NCBI GenBank assembly: GCA_051453625.1
Contig: JBOZIK010000001.1
Coordinates: 84,246,230-84,310,229 of the forward strand
Direction of reading: 5' to 3'
Source: Welwitschia mirabilis
Lineage: Eukaryota > Gnetophyta > Gnetopsida > Welwitschiales
DNA: 64,000 bases
In this document: piece by piece, positions 22,071 through 33,640 of the stretch
Layout: every line of letters begins with the position of its first letter
How positions within the stretch are numbered: position 1 is the stretch's first letter
Notes under the pieces: generated by a model
What the model was told of the DNA's origin: nothing
The model's database searches: none
What the model saw: the letters and a program-made list of their open reading frames with translations, nothing else
Position numbers and translations under genes: made by a program

Positions 22071-22810
22071 TTGAAATCTATCTAATTTAAGAGACTTTTT
22101 AAATCATTATCTTTCATCCACTTAGTCTTTTTAGACTAATGTAGCATATCTCCTTTTGGAATAAATTTAAATAAAAGATAACTAATTGGATTTAAAAATA
22201 ACATTAACTTTTTAATAATGCGAAAAAGTTTTGAATGTCCTATCTTACCACAGAAATGACAAGTAACTTTAGAAATAAACTTATTTTGTCAAGTTACCTA
22301 ATTTTATTAACTTTGTAATTTTTAGGAGATGAAGCCAATACTGGATTTATCATAAGTCAGTTTTTGAATTTTAAGCAACTACTGCAATTTAGATAAATCA
22401 CTTAAAAATTTATTAACAAAATAAGATAAGTATTTTACTTCTAAAATTAGACTAGAATTTTTAGATTTGATTTTTTTTGGTGCATTAATTCTATTTCCTC
22501 TTTTTCTTTGATGAGAGACTTTATAAACCTGCTTAGATCATTTATTGTCTTTGTCAACTTTTCACATTTTAAGTATAGTTCTTGAGAAGTATCCTCTAGC
22601 TCATCTTATTCTTCATTAATCACATCCAAATCATTAGGTTTTAACATGTTAAGCAAGTTTTAAAGTGGAGGCATAATTGTCATGAAGGATAGTCTTTTAT
22701 CTTCATCTGATTCTTGATCTAAATTACTATCATCATCTTCATCCACATTATCCCATGTTGCAACAAATGAAGATGTTTTTGATTTTTTATGATCTTTTTT
22801 TGTTGTTTAG
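22071..22810 (-). pseudogene. Outer copia element: region between gag zinc knuckle and protease
   Basis: Minus-strand fragments such as DLSRFIKSLIKEKEEIELM indicate a Lys/Glu-rich coiled-coil-like linker, usual between gag knuckle and protease in this lineage. There are numerous stops. No other domain is identifiable. Confidence 0.55.
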
Positions 22811-23741
22811 ACACTCATTTTTCATATGTTTAAATCCTTTGCAAGTGTAGCATTGGATCTCTTTTTTTTTTTTTTTTTTTTTTTNNNNNNNNNNTGCTCT
22901 TTCTTATACTTTGGGTTTTCTCTATTTGTACTTCTACTTGGCTTACCTTTCTTTTTCCTTCTATGAAATAATTTTTTTAATATTCTTTCTAGAAAAGCAC
23001 ATTCATGATTATCTAAATCTTAATTTGATTTCTTTGACTTATACTCTTCATGCACACACTTCAAAGTAATACCTTTTTTTAATCTTTAGAAAATTTTAAT
23101 TTATATTTTTGAAAATTACCTTGAAGTTCTTCTAGTACCATTGTGTTGATATTCTTGCTTTCCTTGATTACTATGACTTTTAGTTCAAATCTTTTTGGAA
23201 GGGATCTCAGCACTTTTCTAATCACATATGCTTCATTCAAATGTTTACCTAGACTTGTTATAGAATTAATGATATTATTAAGTCTAGTGAAGACCTCTTA
23301 TAATGTCTCCTCCTCATCCATATGAATGTCTTCAAATTTTAAAATAAGCATTTAAAGCTTAATTTGCTTGATCATGGATGTTCCTTTATGAGTGAATTTA
23401 AGAATATCCCATGCTTTCTTTGCATGTTCACAATTTATAATGCATTTAAATTTATCTATACAAATGGCACAAAATATAGAATTAAGAGAACATGCATCTG
23501 TGATGGATTTGGTTCTATCAGTAATAGTCCATTGATCTTAGATTTTTGAAATTAAAATATTATTACCATTTACATCAATTTTTGCTAAAGTAGGCATAGT
23601 ATAACCTTTGTAAATAATCTCTTCAATATCCTCATCTAGGAATCTAAGGAAGATTCTCATTTAGGTTTTCTAATGAGAATAATTTAACCCATTGAACAGA
23701 GATGGATGACTAGTGGAAAATCCATTAGATGGATTACTCAT
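22811..23741 (-). pseudogene. Copia gag (UBN2-type) of the outer element
   Basis: Particle-forming gag. It starts MSNPSNGFSTSHPSLFNGLN at 23741. The UBN2 core is well kept: KKAWDILKFTHKG, then LILKFEDIHMDEEETL, then AYVIRKVLRSLPKRFELKV and VLEELQGNFQKYKLKF. The zinc knuckle at 22811-22852 reads CYTCKGFKHMKNEC, an intact C-X2-C-X4-H-X4-C, unlike that of the inner copy. A 10-N gap in a poly-T run (22885-22894) and several stops interrupt the frame. The ATG and the following peptide agree between the two copies, which supports the start. Confidence 0.82.
22862..22894. other. Poly-T run of 23 followed by a 10-N gap
   Basis: The assembly breaks in a homopolymer (22862-22884) inside the gag remnant. 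The length of the run is therefore unreliable. Confidence 0.9.
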
Positions 23742-23793
23742 TTTCAGGTTCTAGGATCTAGATTGGTTAAAATCTTAATATGGACTTAACTTA

Positions 23794-23805
23794 GCTCTGA
23801 TATCA
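23794..23805 (-). promoter_or_regulatory. Primer-binding site, initiator tRNA-Met (outer element)
   Basis: The minus strand reads TGATATCAGAGC, 11 of 12 identical to the canonical TGGTATCAGAGC. It lies two bases from the LTR end at 23808. Confidence 0.85.
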
Positions 23806-23807
23806 AT

Positions 23808-25699
23808 TGTAGGATCAAGAACCTTAGAGGGGAGTAAATGGGATTATAAAAAATTAATGAATAATCTTCAAATAAAAATACTTTACCTGAAAAGAAATAA
23901 CTGTAAAACTTGTGTATAAAAACGGAAAGTATTCTGAAAAATGATAATAATAAAAATAATAAAAATACCAATCATATGCACACAAGTTTTATAGTGGTTT
24001 GAGACTATCCCCTACTTCACTCTTAATGATTAGCTTCTATTCAAGCTTGACCTAGATCTCTGTTAATCTCTTCTAGATATTGTAGGTTCATTTGTAACCT
24101 TTACAAATAGACTTTTTTTAAAGGCTTAGTCTCAACCTTTCATAAGAAATTGTGGTAGTGATAATAAAATATCCAAGTGCACTTATATCACTAATTATTT
24201 ATCTTAATGAAAGTAAATAAAGAACTTCTCCTATAGATGATATAATCTAGGAATACTGGATCCTACAGATCTGATCTCATATGCAAAGATACAATAGATG
24301 TTGATTTTTCTTTGATCAAGAATGTAATGCTAGGTTCTATAGTGATTTTAGCCTTGGCTATTTATAATGGAATACTTTTAGGATTATTACAAGTAAAAAT
24401 GCACGTCCAAAAGTCATAAAATGACTACATGATAGTTATAAAATTTATGTTTCCATTTTAGCTAGTTGATCCCTTAAATGTCTGACCAATTTCTCTTAGT
24501 ACCATTACTTAAATAGGTCACCTAAGTGAACTTTTTAGTTTTCCTATCTTCGTACGGCTCCATGTCTGATTGACTCCTTAGGATTTAGTCAACCACTCAT
24601 CTAATCGCTCACATATCTATTCAGTCATCCACTTGATCCTGATAAAATCTGTTAGCTTTTCTGCATTATTTCTAGTCAACCCCTCAAGAATCTAGTCGAC
24701 CCCTTATTAATCAAATGTAAAGTATTGATTCTTAGTCCNNNNNNNNNNNNNNNNNNNNNNNNNNNNNNNNNNNNNNNNNNNNNNNNNNNNNNNNNNNNNN
24801 NNNNNNNNNNNNNNNNNNNNNNNNNNNNNNNNNNNNNNNNNNNNNNNNNNNNNNNNNNNNNNNNNNNNNNNNNNNNNNNNNNNNNNNNNNNNNNNNNNNN
24901 NNNNNNNNNNNNNNNNNNNNNNNNNNNNNNNNNNNNNNNNNNNNNNNNNNNNNNNNNNNNNNNNNNNNNNNNNNNNNNNNNNNNNNNNNNNNNNNNNNNN
25001 NNNNNNNNNNNNNNNNNNNNNNNNNNNNNNNNNNNNNNNNNNNNNNNNNNNNNNNNNNNNNNNNNNNNNNNNNNNNNNNNNNNNNNNNNNNNNNNNNNNN
25101 NNNNNNNNNNNNNNNNNNNNNNNNNNNNNNNNNNNNNNNNNNNNNNNNNNNNNNNNNNNNNNNNNNNNNNNNNNNNNNNNNNNNNNNNNNNNNNNNNNNN
25201 NNNNNNNNNNNNNNNNNNNNNNNNNNNNNNNNNNNNNNNNNNNNNNNNNNNNNNNNNNNNNNNNNNNNNNNNNNNNNNNNNNNNNNNNNNNNNNNNNNNN
25301 NNNNNNNNNNNNNNNNNNNNNNNNNNNNNNNNNNNNNNNNNNNNNNNNNNNNNNNNNNNNNNNNNNNNNNNNNNNNNNNNNNNNNNNNNNNNNNNNNNNN
25401 ATTAGTTCAAGAGTAATGATTCTTAAGTTCATAGATCTTGTTAATCCTTCATAATTTCAACTAATCCCTCTGAATTTAGTTCATTTCTAGGAATTTACTC
25501 TAGGTGTAGTCAACCCCTTTGAAGTCTAGTCAACCCCTCAAAAGGATAAAAAAACTTGATAGGTTTTAGGATCAAAATGTGACATTCATTGCTTTAGCTT
25601 CTAACTTGCAAGTGATCAATATTTTTTGCACAAAATATAATAAATTATAGTACATAGAAAACATTAGTTTAACATCAATTATTACTTCATAATTCAACA
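23808..25699 (-). mobile_element. 5' LTR of the outer copia element (contains a large gap)
   Basis: The minus strand begins TGTTGAATTATGAAG at 25699 and ends …gatcctaca at 23808, next to the primer site. It is interrupted by 662 N (24739-25400), which fall in the sub-repeat region where assemblers are expected to fail. Confidence 0.78.
24739..25400. other. Assembly gap (662 N)
   Basis: Gap inside the 5' LTR. The other LTR copies are about 1.3-1.47 kb, while about 1.23 kb of this one is sequenced. The missing part is therefore probably shorter than 662 bp unless this copy carries extra sub-repeats. Confidence 0.9.
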
Positions 25700-28015
25700 C
25701 TCTCGAGTTCTGGGAATCATATTGAGGCATAACAAGTAGAATAGACAGAGCCTTTTTAACTATTTAAGTGACTTCTTCTAAGTAAGATTTACAAATTTCA
25801 TCCTAAAGAGCTTAAGAAAAGATTCTCAAAAAATTGCAAATAAGAATAGAGAAACATTCAAATCTTTCTACAACTTAAATCCACATGAAAGTGATCTTGA
25901 CTATTAGATAACCCCCACCATATGACTTTTGACCCACTAACTTTCATGTAATCTACTATATTCTTATTAAATGCATATTATCCATGAAATAGCCTTATCA
26001 ACTTAATTATCAATTAGAATTTAATAAAATATTCTAACCTATCAAATAGGCTAAGTAAGATTACAACTTATTATGAATACACATGTCTTATTTTACCATT
26101 CTCACATGTAAAAGAGATTAGATTTTGATTTTGCAAATGGTATCATCATAAATTTATGATTATGCATATATTTATCCATTGGAATTATATTTTTATGTGG
26201 AGCAGCTCTGATACCATGTTAGTATAACTATGGATGGATGATACGACAGAAACTAGTCACATGTCACTATTAGATATCATAATAAAACTAAATAAATACG
26301 AAAGACATTTTACAATCATGCCATGTAAATTAATAATATATACCTTATCTCTATTAAAGTTTGTAACCTTACCTAGAGTTACTAACAATATTAATAATTA
26401 TTGGTATTATTTAGTAATAACTTACATATGCTAATAATTTTATTTTATTTTATTATGAGTGGCCAAACCCAAATATTAATGTATATGAGTAAACTTCTAT
26501 TGGATTGATATGTGCTTATGACAAATATCATATTCTTCTTTAGTTACTTTTCATTTATATTATGATTTTTATCATTTTATTTTTGTTATTATCTTATCTA
26601 AATATTTGTATCCCCATAATATTTTACAAATCTCTTATTTAACTATTTCATCTAATCCTATTTAAGCACACAAAAGTGTAATTAAAATTCAAAGTGGAAC
26701 TTTAGATTTATCTAATTTTCCTCTTTATCCATGAATGACAACTAAATTTATAATACTTTTACTAATATCCTGTTATCCTAAAGTCTAAAAACCATTCGTT
26801 CAACTATCACATCTTATAATTTGAGATTTATTAAGTATTTTCAACTTTTGTCCTTTGTAAGTTAAAGCTAGAATACTTTAATTAATAACACTTCATCATT
26901 CTTATTGTCTTAGAAGCTAAAAGTTCTAAAAGGGTCCCCAAATTTTGAAGGATTTTTAAGCATGCAAACTAGAACTCAAGATGATTTTAACAAAACTCAT
27001 AACAAATTTTTTTTAAAAATAGCTTCACTAATTAATAGAGTAATTATTTGTAAACAACCTTACATGATGTAGAACAAAAAGAAAAAATATACTGGAAAGT
27101 AATTATTTTACATAAAATGTCTTTCTAAAGATGATAGAAATATAAAATTTTTCTTTCAAATAGATAAATCTTATCATTTTGTTAATATAATTTAAATAAT
27201 ATATTTAATGATAATAGCAAAGTGGTAATACATCCCTAGATGATAACACTAATAATGAGCCAACTATTTAACTTAAAGGTAATGGAAAAAACTTAAGAGA
27301 ATATTTAAAATATATTCTAGTATCTTGAGGTGCATGTAATGTCTAGTTTTTAACCATTTATAATGGTCTTAAAATGGTAATAAATCATATAAGATCTTAA
27401 GTAGTTATGGTTTCTCATGGTACAAATATTTAAGTTGGTGATATGAAAATTTTTATGAAATATGCCTTTATGCTAACTATGTTTTTATATTTTTATGATG
27501 AAATTATTTCTAAATAATGAACTCAATCCTTAGTGAATAATATTAAATATCATCATATTAGAAATAAGGTTTGATAGAAAGAACAATTTTGAAGGCATTT
27601 AATTCCTTTTTTTACAAGTGGTCAAAGAGTTAGAGTTCATAAACATAGTCATGTAAATTAATCTATATACTTTTAAAAGTTTACAGTTTATAATTCATAT
27701 TAGAACTATACTATATGGTGGCTTAATATGATATATATATATATATATATATGACCAAGCATTAGAGGTTTGGGGTCAAATCCAAGACCCCTCAACAAAG
27801 ATGCTTCCTACTCCTTATTAACTGATCCCACCAACTAATATCTTTGTATATTATTATTAAGCTTCAAATTTTATGTTGGGGTTTACATGTGAAGACAAAT
27901 GCATAGAAGGAAAGGGTTTTCTTTTAAAGTCTAAGAGGGAGTCTATGGGCAATGGTGGTGTTAGGAAATTATGACATTTTGGACATCGGTGAGGGTGATT
28001 AGAGATGAAATGGGT
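25700..28015. other. Unassigned AT-rich region
   Basis: I see no coding motif, terminal repeat or RNA gene here. The 66-codon stop-free stretch at 26234-26434 has no recognisable feature. A short TA repeat lies at 27729-27752. Confidence 0.4.
27729..27752. repeat. (AT)n microsatellite
   Basis: About twelve AT dinucleotides. Confidence 0.95.
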
Positions 28016-28848
28016 NNNNNNNNNNNNNNNNNNNNNNAGGGTCTAGGGGCTATAAGAATAAGTTGTAGAGGACACTAAAGAGATATCAAGAGCCACAGTA
28101 GGTATTGATTAGGATGACATGTAGGGCAAGAAACACAGCATAGAGTCACGCAAATAAGAAGCTAAAGAGTAGGCAAGGTAAGTGCAAGGCACTAGGGATC
28201 AAATGGGTGACATTCTGAATGCTAGTAAGGATGTTTTCTTAATCATTAGGGTGTTTAATAAGGATGTGCTGACATTAGCAAGTAGGGAATGGCTACATAG
28301 AAGTTATAGGAGAGTGGCACATTTCACAGATCGGATGGCAGAAGCCACAACATAAAGAGTGATAGTAAAAGGATGCAGATAGGCTCAGGTGCAAGGCTAA
28401 GAGCGAAGGTGCAAGTTGACTGATGTGTAAAGGCATACTATAGGTGGTGGAAAAAGGATCACAGGTGTAAAAATGAAAAAGAAAAGATCTATCTATTGGA
28501 AACAACCTATAAAAGAAGGGATAAAGGGTCAATAGGATAGAAAATCATTGTCTAAGGATTGTTAAGATAGCCAAATGTTAGAACGGGCATCTAGGTGAAG
28601 GAATAACAAATGGTTAAGAGCCATAGGTATAACTAGTCAATACCAAAATAAGATTATGAGTAGTTAGTTTGGCAATGGGTTTAACAAATGATCCTTATAT
28701 ATTAACAAATTCTTAAGATTTAGATTTGACTTGAATGCATTTTTTTAGGCCATTAAATACTTTAATTAAATTATTCCTATTGTTTAATCTAGTTTTATTT
28801 AATTAAGCTTGAAAAAAAGTGGTCAGAGTTAGTAGTTTGACTATAATT
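28016..28848. other. 22-N gap and a less AT-rich block without genes
   Basis: After the 22 N (28016-28037), positions 28038-28560 have clearly more G than the surroundings (runs such as gggtctaggggc). They give a stop-free stretch on the minus strand (28293-28532) rich in Leu, Ser, His and Cys, with no family motif. The base bias resembles the block at 43200-43940 on the same strand and, inverted, 1390-1990. 28561-28848 holds nothing recognisable. Confidence 0.4.
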
Positions 28849-29422
28849 NNNNNNNNNNNNNNNNNNNNNNNNNNNNNNNNNNNNNNNNNNNNNNNNNNNN
28901 NNNNNNNNNNNNNNNNNNNNNNNNNNNNNNNNNNNNNNNNNNNNNNNNNNNNNNNNNNNNNNNNNNNNNNNNNNNNNNNNNNNNNNNNNNNNNNNNNNNN
29001 NNNNNNNNNNNNNNNNNNNNNNNNNNNNNNNNNNNNNNNNNNNNNNNNNNNNNNNNNNNNNNNNNNNNNNNNNNNNNNNNNNNNNNNNNNNNNNNNNNNN
29101 NNNNNNNNNNNNNNNNNNNNNNNNNNNNNNNNNNNNNNNNNNNNNNNNNNNNNNNNNNNNNNNNNNNNNNNNNNNNNNNNNNNNNNNNNNNNNNNNNNNN
29201 NNNNNNNNNNNNNNNNNNNNNNNNNNNNNNNNNNNNNNNNNNNNNNNNNNNNNNNNNNNNNNNNNNNNNNNNNNNNNNNNNNNNNNNNNNNNNNNNNNNN
29301 NNNNNNNNNNNNNNNNNNNNNNNNNNNNNNNNNNNNNNNNNNNNNNNNNNNNNNNNNNNNNNNNNNNNNNNNNNNNNNNNNNNNNNNNNNNNNNNNNNNN
29401 NNNNNNNNNNNNNNNNNNNNNN
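28849..29422. other. Assembly gap (574 N)
   Basis: Sequence resumes 28 bp into a family A LTR (compare 35224), so the LTR start lies in the gap. Confidence 0.95.
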
Positions 29423-29904
29423 ATGGGGTTTTATCAGCTATTGTACAAGATCTTTACATAGTTTTAGATACAATTATGAGGATTTTGAAGAATCAATAGA
29501 AGATATCAAAAATGTGTAATTTTTACTAATATTTGAGGCATTTAAAAGATATTCTGATACATAGAGGTTTAGAGGAAGATGATTGATAGAAATTCTAACT
29601 TCTTCTCAATAAAATGATTTAAAAAAGAAAAAAAAAACTATTATCCCCTCTATCATCCCCACAACAAATAGGATGAAAACAACATTTGATGCTGATGTGG
29701 ACTGCTAAAACACTACCAATTCATCATGCTGAGTCATGTTCTGTAATAATCTATCATCTTGATCATTATCTGAATGATAATCAGGATGATACTGATATTG
29801 TAACTGACTCTAATAGCCAACCTTTGACCATTTCGTCCATTTCTTTTATGTAAAGTAGCACATGTTATAGTGCCTTTTATTTGTCATTTCTTGGTTTGTA
29901 ACCC

Positions 29905-29912
29905 TATAAATA
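29905..29912 (+). promoter_or_regulatory. LTR TATA box
   Basis: TATAAATA preceded by CC and followed by agtccctc. The position is conserved in all family A LTRs. Confidence 0.5.
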
Positions 29913-30108
29913 AGTCCCTCTTGAAGTATCCTTTCTATCTTTCATGCACTAGAAATTCTCATGATAGGATATTAAAGGATAGAATATCCATATTGAGAGT
30001 TGCAAAAAGACATTTCTTGGTAGAGGGTTATGCATCCTCCATTAAGGCATGGATATTTTATAAAAGATGTTTGATTCCTTTTAATATAAAACTTTGTTTT
30101 TATGTGTG

Positions 30109-30118
30109 NNNNNNNNNN
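30109..30118. other. Assembly gap (10 N)
   Basis: Inside the 5' LTR. The 3' LTR has about 50 bp at this place (near 35900-35950: the …ttagatgtcccttatggcttatg block), so some sequence is missing. Confidence 0.9.
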
Positions 30119-30447
30119 GACAATTTCATTGGTGATATAGATCTTAAGGGTAGCCTTTGTTAAGGCTGAAAGAAAGTATTTTAGATTTATTTTACATTGC
30201 ATTTAGTTAATCACATTTTGCATTTGTTTTACATCTTTAATTTCTTGCATTGATGTTTAATTTTAATTACTATACTTTGTTGAAAATTAATCCTTATTCT
30301 TCTCTCATAAGTCTTTAATAAGATAAAACATATGAGTTTACTTCCATTCATACTAGTGTGTTATATTATGTAAGATATCTATTTTATTTGTAAATAATAG
30401 GATCTTTTTAGGTATAGATATTTGTACAAATATGCACTACAATAAAT

Positions 30448-30465
30448 TAGTGTTATTATTAGGGA
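30448..30465 (+). promoter_or_regulatory. Primer-binding site, tRNA-Asp, decayed by transitions only
   Basis: TAGTGTTATTATTAGGGA occupies the primer-site position six bases after the LTR. Against TGGCGCCGTTGCCGGGGA (complement of the 3' end of plant tRNA-Asp, typical of Tat/Athila elements) nine bases are identical. The other nine are all C to T or G to A. Confidence 0.7.
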
Positions 30466-31200
30466 AGGCTACTAAGAAGTACAAGAATTGTCATTATTTA
30501 AGTGAGTACATTGGATTTCTATTTGGTTATTTATCCATAGCGATATTGTATTTTTAATTAGGAATTATTAGTTCTTTTTTTTTGGCTTTTCGGTTTTTAT
30601 TTTTTTTTTTTTTGGTTTTTTAGTTCTTGGTTCTTTTTTTCTTTTTGATTTTTTGATTTTTTGGATCTTGATTTTTATTTTTAGTTTTTTTATTTTTTTG
30701 GTTCTCAATTATTTGTAATCTATGATAAGAGTTTTCATATCCTCCATCATTCTCACAATAAGGTGAACAACCTCTCATTTTTTTATTCTTTTGCCTTCTA
30801 TTTTTGGATTTTGGATTTCTAATAGCATAATAATAATTTCGTCATCTACTTTATCATCTAGATAACTAGAAGGATGACAACCTATGCATTTTTTTTGAGT
30901 TTTCAGCTTTTTTCTTTACTAAATTTCTTTTTTTTTTTTTTTTTTTGTATCGTCCCCTCTGCCATCTCCATGATAGATAAGATGATAGTCTATTATTTTT
31001 TATTTTGTTTTCTATTGTTTTCTAATTATAAGATACTATGATATGATTAGTCCAAAAAAATAAATATTAAAGAATAAGGGCTAGTAATAAAAGAAAGTAT
31101 CAAAGAAGAATTGGTCGTCTTTTAAATAGAGTCAAGAATGTAATGTCTAGGTGCATATAATATTTCTTCTAAGTTCATTTTTATTAAAACATTAAAGGAA
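30466..31200 (+). mobile_element. Leader region with three palindromic motif copies
   Basis: It starts aaggctactaagaag, like 8475, and is T-rich with long T runs (30596-30612, 30925-30946). Dispersed-motif copies start near 30735, 30841 and 30952, about 105-110 bp apart. It ends in the taggtgcatataat block that precedes gag in the related element at 9140. No supported reading frame. Confidence 0.6.
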
Positions 31201-31729
31201 TAAAAACTTAACTATTACTATGCACTTATCTTCATCTTAAATTAAATTCTCTTTTTTACATTCTTATCAATTATGAATACTAATACAAGGATCCTTAGCA
31301 AAATTCTTACTTAAAGAAGGAGAAACTTGAAAAACTCTAAGGATAATAATGAGAAAACACTTTGAGAACTTCTTGCAGAAAGAGAGATAATAATACAACA
31401 TGATGTTGGGAGTAGGGATTAGATCCATTCCTATTTTCAACCATCTTATTATTCCCCCTCTTCTTTTCAAACTTCATATAGGAATGACAATGAAAATCTT
31501 AGGCATTCAACATCATACAATTACTTTTATCCATCCCATCCATCTCCCATGCATTACTATAAATAAGAACCATCTCCCATTAACTACTATGAGGAAGAAA
31601 ATAATTCAATGAAATAAATAATTAACAAAATAATAAAAAACTAGGAAAAATATAATAAAAACATGAAAGATTTATTTAAAATATTATAATAAACAGTATT
31701 ACAAAATCAAGGGGATGAGCAAAGGGGAG
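31201..31729 (+). other. Internal region of unknown content
   Basis: Where related elements have gag, this stretch shares no gag motif. Stop-free stretches at 31267-31470 (minus) and 31400-31612 (plus) overlap each other and look accidental. Confidence 0.35.
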
Positions 31730-32960
31730 ATAATAACAATTCAACTCTATTTTTTAATAATAAAGGTGAGAATGACCTTTCATTAGATAATGATATTAAG
31801 GTATTAGATTATATTCCTGATACACATTTACTAGATGAAGAATACATTCATGAAAATCTAAAAATTTCTTAATCTATGGTAGACATAGTGATCACATTTC
31901 TCCTTCTAATGCAAATAATAACATGCAATAAGATGATAAGAATGGTAAAGAAGAAGATTATGATGACATTAAAATATTAGATCGTATCTCTTATTTTCAC
32001 ATACTTTATAAGGATGAAGGAGTTCCACTTTTAAAAGAGGCTCAACTTATGATATTAATAGAGATAAGTACTAAGATAAAATAAATAAAAAGAATTATCT
32101 TATTAATAACAACTTAAATGAGAATTATAGTTTATAGTTAATAGAATTATTCAGAGAGGACGAGGAGTTAGATCAAGAAATATCAGAACATATTTCATCA
32201 CATAATGAAGGTAATGTGAGATTTCATTTTTATAATCTTTTTAATAATATTTTTGAGGAATACACAAACTTAAAAAATAAAAATAATCATTAATAAGATA
32301 AAAAAATAAGACCAAGATACAATGAATAATAAAGAAGAGAAGATATAATAAATGAATAAAGAATTTAATCAAGTCATTCTCTAAACCACATTCTTGTCAT
32401 TAAAAGTAATGAGTCACATCATCTTAAGGACTCAACTTCAAAATCTTCTAATAATTTCCTTTGAAAACTTCATGTGCTACAAAAGTAACATCTTTTCCTA
32501 TTTTAAAATTCAACTCTACCTTGCACTTTCAATGATTATTCTTTTCAAAAACAAGACTTGAGATATCTTAGAACTCTAGATTAGGGCAAGCCATACCTTC
32601 TTGATCTAGATCCATATTTAAAACTAAATGTTAAAGAGCTTCTTAGGTATGTAAAACCTACCTTAATCACTCATCCTAAGAATTTTCTTACAAATCCTTG
32701 AATCTCAAATAATACCTTTCATGTTGAATATCAAGATCTAAATGCAATTTATGTTTCAAATCCTTTATATCATGAGTTTGATAAGAGATTGTTTTTTCAT
32801 GAGTTGTATGAATTTTTTATCTCTTATTTTGCTACTAATTCTTATGGAAACAACATGTTATGTTCTCATGCAAATTCTTACTAGAATCCATGTCTTGAAT
32901 CCAATGATAGAAACATTTTAAATAACTTTCAAAATAATCTTAGAAACTTTCTTTGAAACC
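31730..32960 (+). pseudogene. Unrecognised ORF remnant of the non-autonomous element
   Basis: Stretches of 45-70 codons with few stops appear in plus-strand frames. About 31735-31870 contains DNDIKVLDYIPDTHLLDEEY. About 31965-32060 contains DDIKILDRISYFHILYKDEG, an apparent repeat of the same acidic unit (D-I-K-V/I-L-D-x-I). About 32560-32900 contains YLLDLDPYLKLNVKELLRYV, then YVSNPLYHEFDKRLFFHELY. The composition is protein-like (Asp/Glu/Lys/Tyr-rich, clustered hydrophobics), unlike the random AT-rich surroundings. I do not recognise the family. It is not gag, protease, RT or integrase by any motif I can see. Frame shifts separate the pieces. Confidence 0.4.
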
Positions 32961-33534
32961 CTTTTCACATAATGATACTTAGGATTCACAAATTTTTCAT
33001 TAGAGGTTATTTATTAATGATACTTATCTTTCTTCATCTCTTATTTAGATTCTGAAATTTATGCTACTGATTTATCTTTTTATTCTCTCTTCTTCTAATT
33101 ACTTTTACTTAAAAATTATTACATACCTTTTATGTTTTATCAATTGGTAAACATTTAGTTTGGATCTTATTTCTCTGAAAAGAATGTAAAATAAATCCTT
33201 CCTTCTTTTTCTTTCTTTTTAATAAATGTGTTAAATAGATTTTAAGATTTAAATAAAATTTGTTTGTAGTTTTCTTTAAGTCTTTCTTTTTTTGTTCTTA
33301 TGTTTTATTAATTTGACTTTAATTTTGTTTTTAGCTTTCTATTTTATCTTTCTATGTTTATTTTCCCTTCTATCATTCCCACAACAATTAAGATGATAGT
33401 CTTCATTTTTATTTTATAACTTTATTTTTTTGCTAGGCTTCTATCTTTTGTTATTATTTTCCATTTCTATTATCCTCTCTATTATCTGGATGATGAGAAG
33501 AATAACTATTAGTTCTTTTTAATTTTGGTTTTTT
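32961..33534 (+). other. T-rich internal spacer with motif copies
   Basis: T-rich sequence containing two copies of the dispersed motif (near 33365-33395 and 33470-33500). No coding motif. Confidence 0.45.
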
Positions 33535-33640
33535 GTTATTTTAAGAAAATACATTCTGATGGCTCTATTGAGATTTTTGACTTAATCACTTAATAATTTT
33601 AGAATGTTAATGGGCAAAGGCCAAAAATATATGAATGGCC
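33535..33640 (+). pseudogene. C-terminal end of a Ty3/gypsy integrase
   Basis: One frame reads IHSDGSIEIFDLIT and, after three stops, NVNGQRPKIYEW. This is the terminal Tat/Athila integrase signature (D/G-x-I/V-E-I-x-D-P … F-x-V-N-G-Q-R-L-K-x-Y). The same box occurs at 58655-58745 in the full-length element. Nothing upstream resembles the rest of integrase, so a deletion or replacement removed it. Confidence 0.7.

Larger units (their letters stand above)
11097..25699 (-). mobile_element. Outer non-autonomous Ty1/copia element, minus strand, interrupted
   Basis: The element runs from its 5' LTR (23808-25699) leftward through the primer site (23794-23805), gag (22811-23741) and the first half of a pre-integrase domain (21923-22070). 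It resumes after the nested element with the second half of that domain (14440-14725), then the accessory ORF (12933-13970), polypurine tract (12418-12430) and 3' LTR (11097-12417). The integrase core, RT and RNase H are missing from both this copy and the inserted copy, so the family itself is non-autonomous. The flanking five-base sequences (tcccc on the left, ctctc on the right) differ only by transitions where they differ, but do not prove a target duplication. Confidence 0.75.
29423..30441 (+). mobile_element. 5' LTR, family A
   Basis: It aligns with 35224-36277 throughout and ends …gcactaca, six bases before the primer site. A 10-N gap lies at 30109-30118. Confidence 0.8.

Noticed and set aside
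24707-25432. Long stop-free frames spanning runs of N (also 28819-29499 and the frames over the 100-N gaps)
   Set aside because: They exist only because N cannot encode a stop; there is no sequence evidence.
27755-27795. tRNA-like arm ggggtcaaatccaagacccc after an AT repeat
   Set aside because: It has a T-arm-like hairpin and a B-box-like core, but there are no acceptor, D or anticodon arms and no clear A box. At best it is the eroded head of a SINE, which I cannot support.
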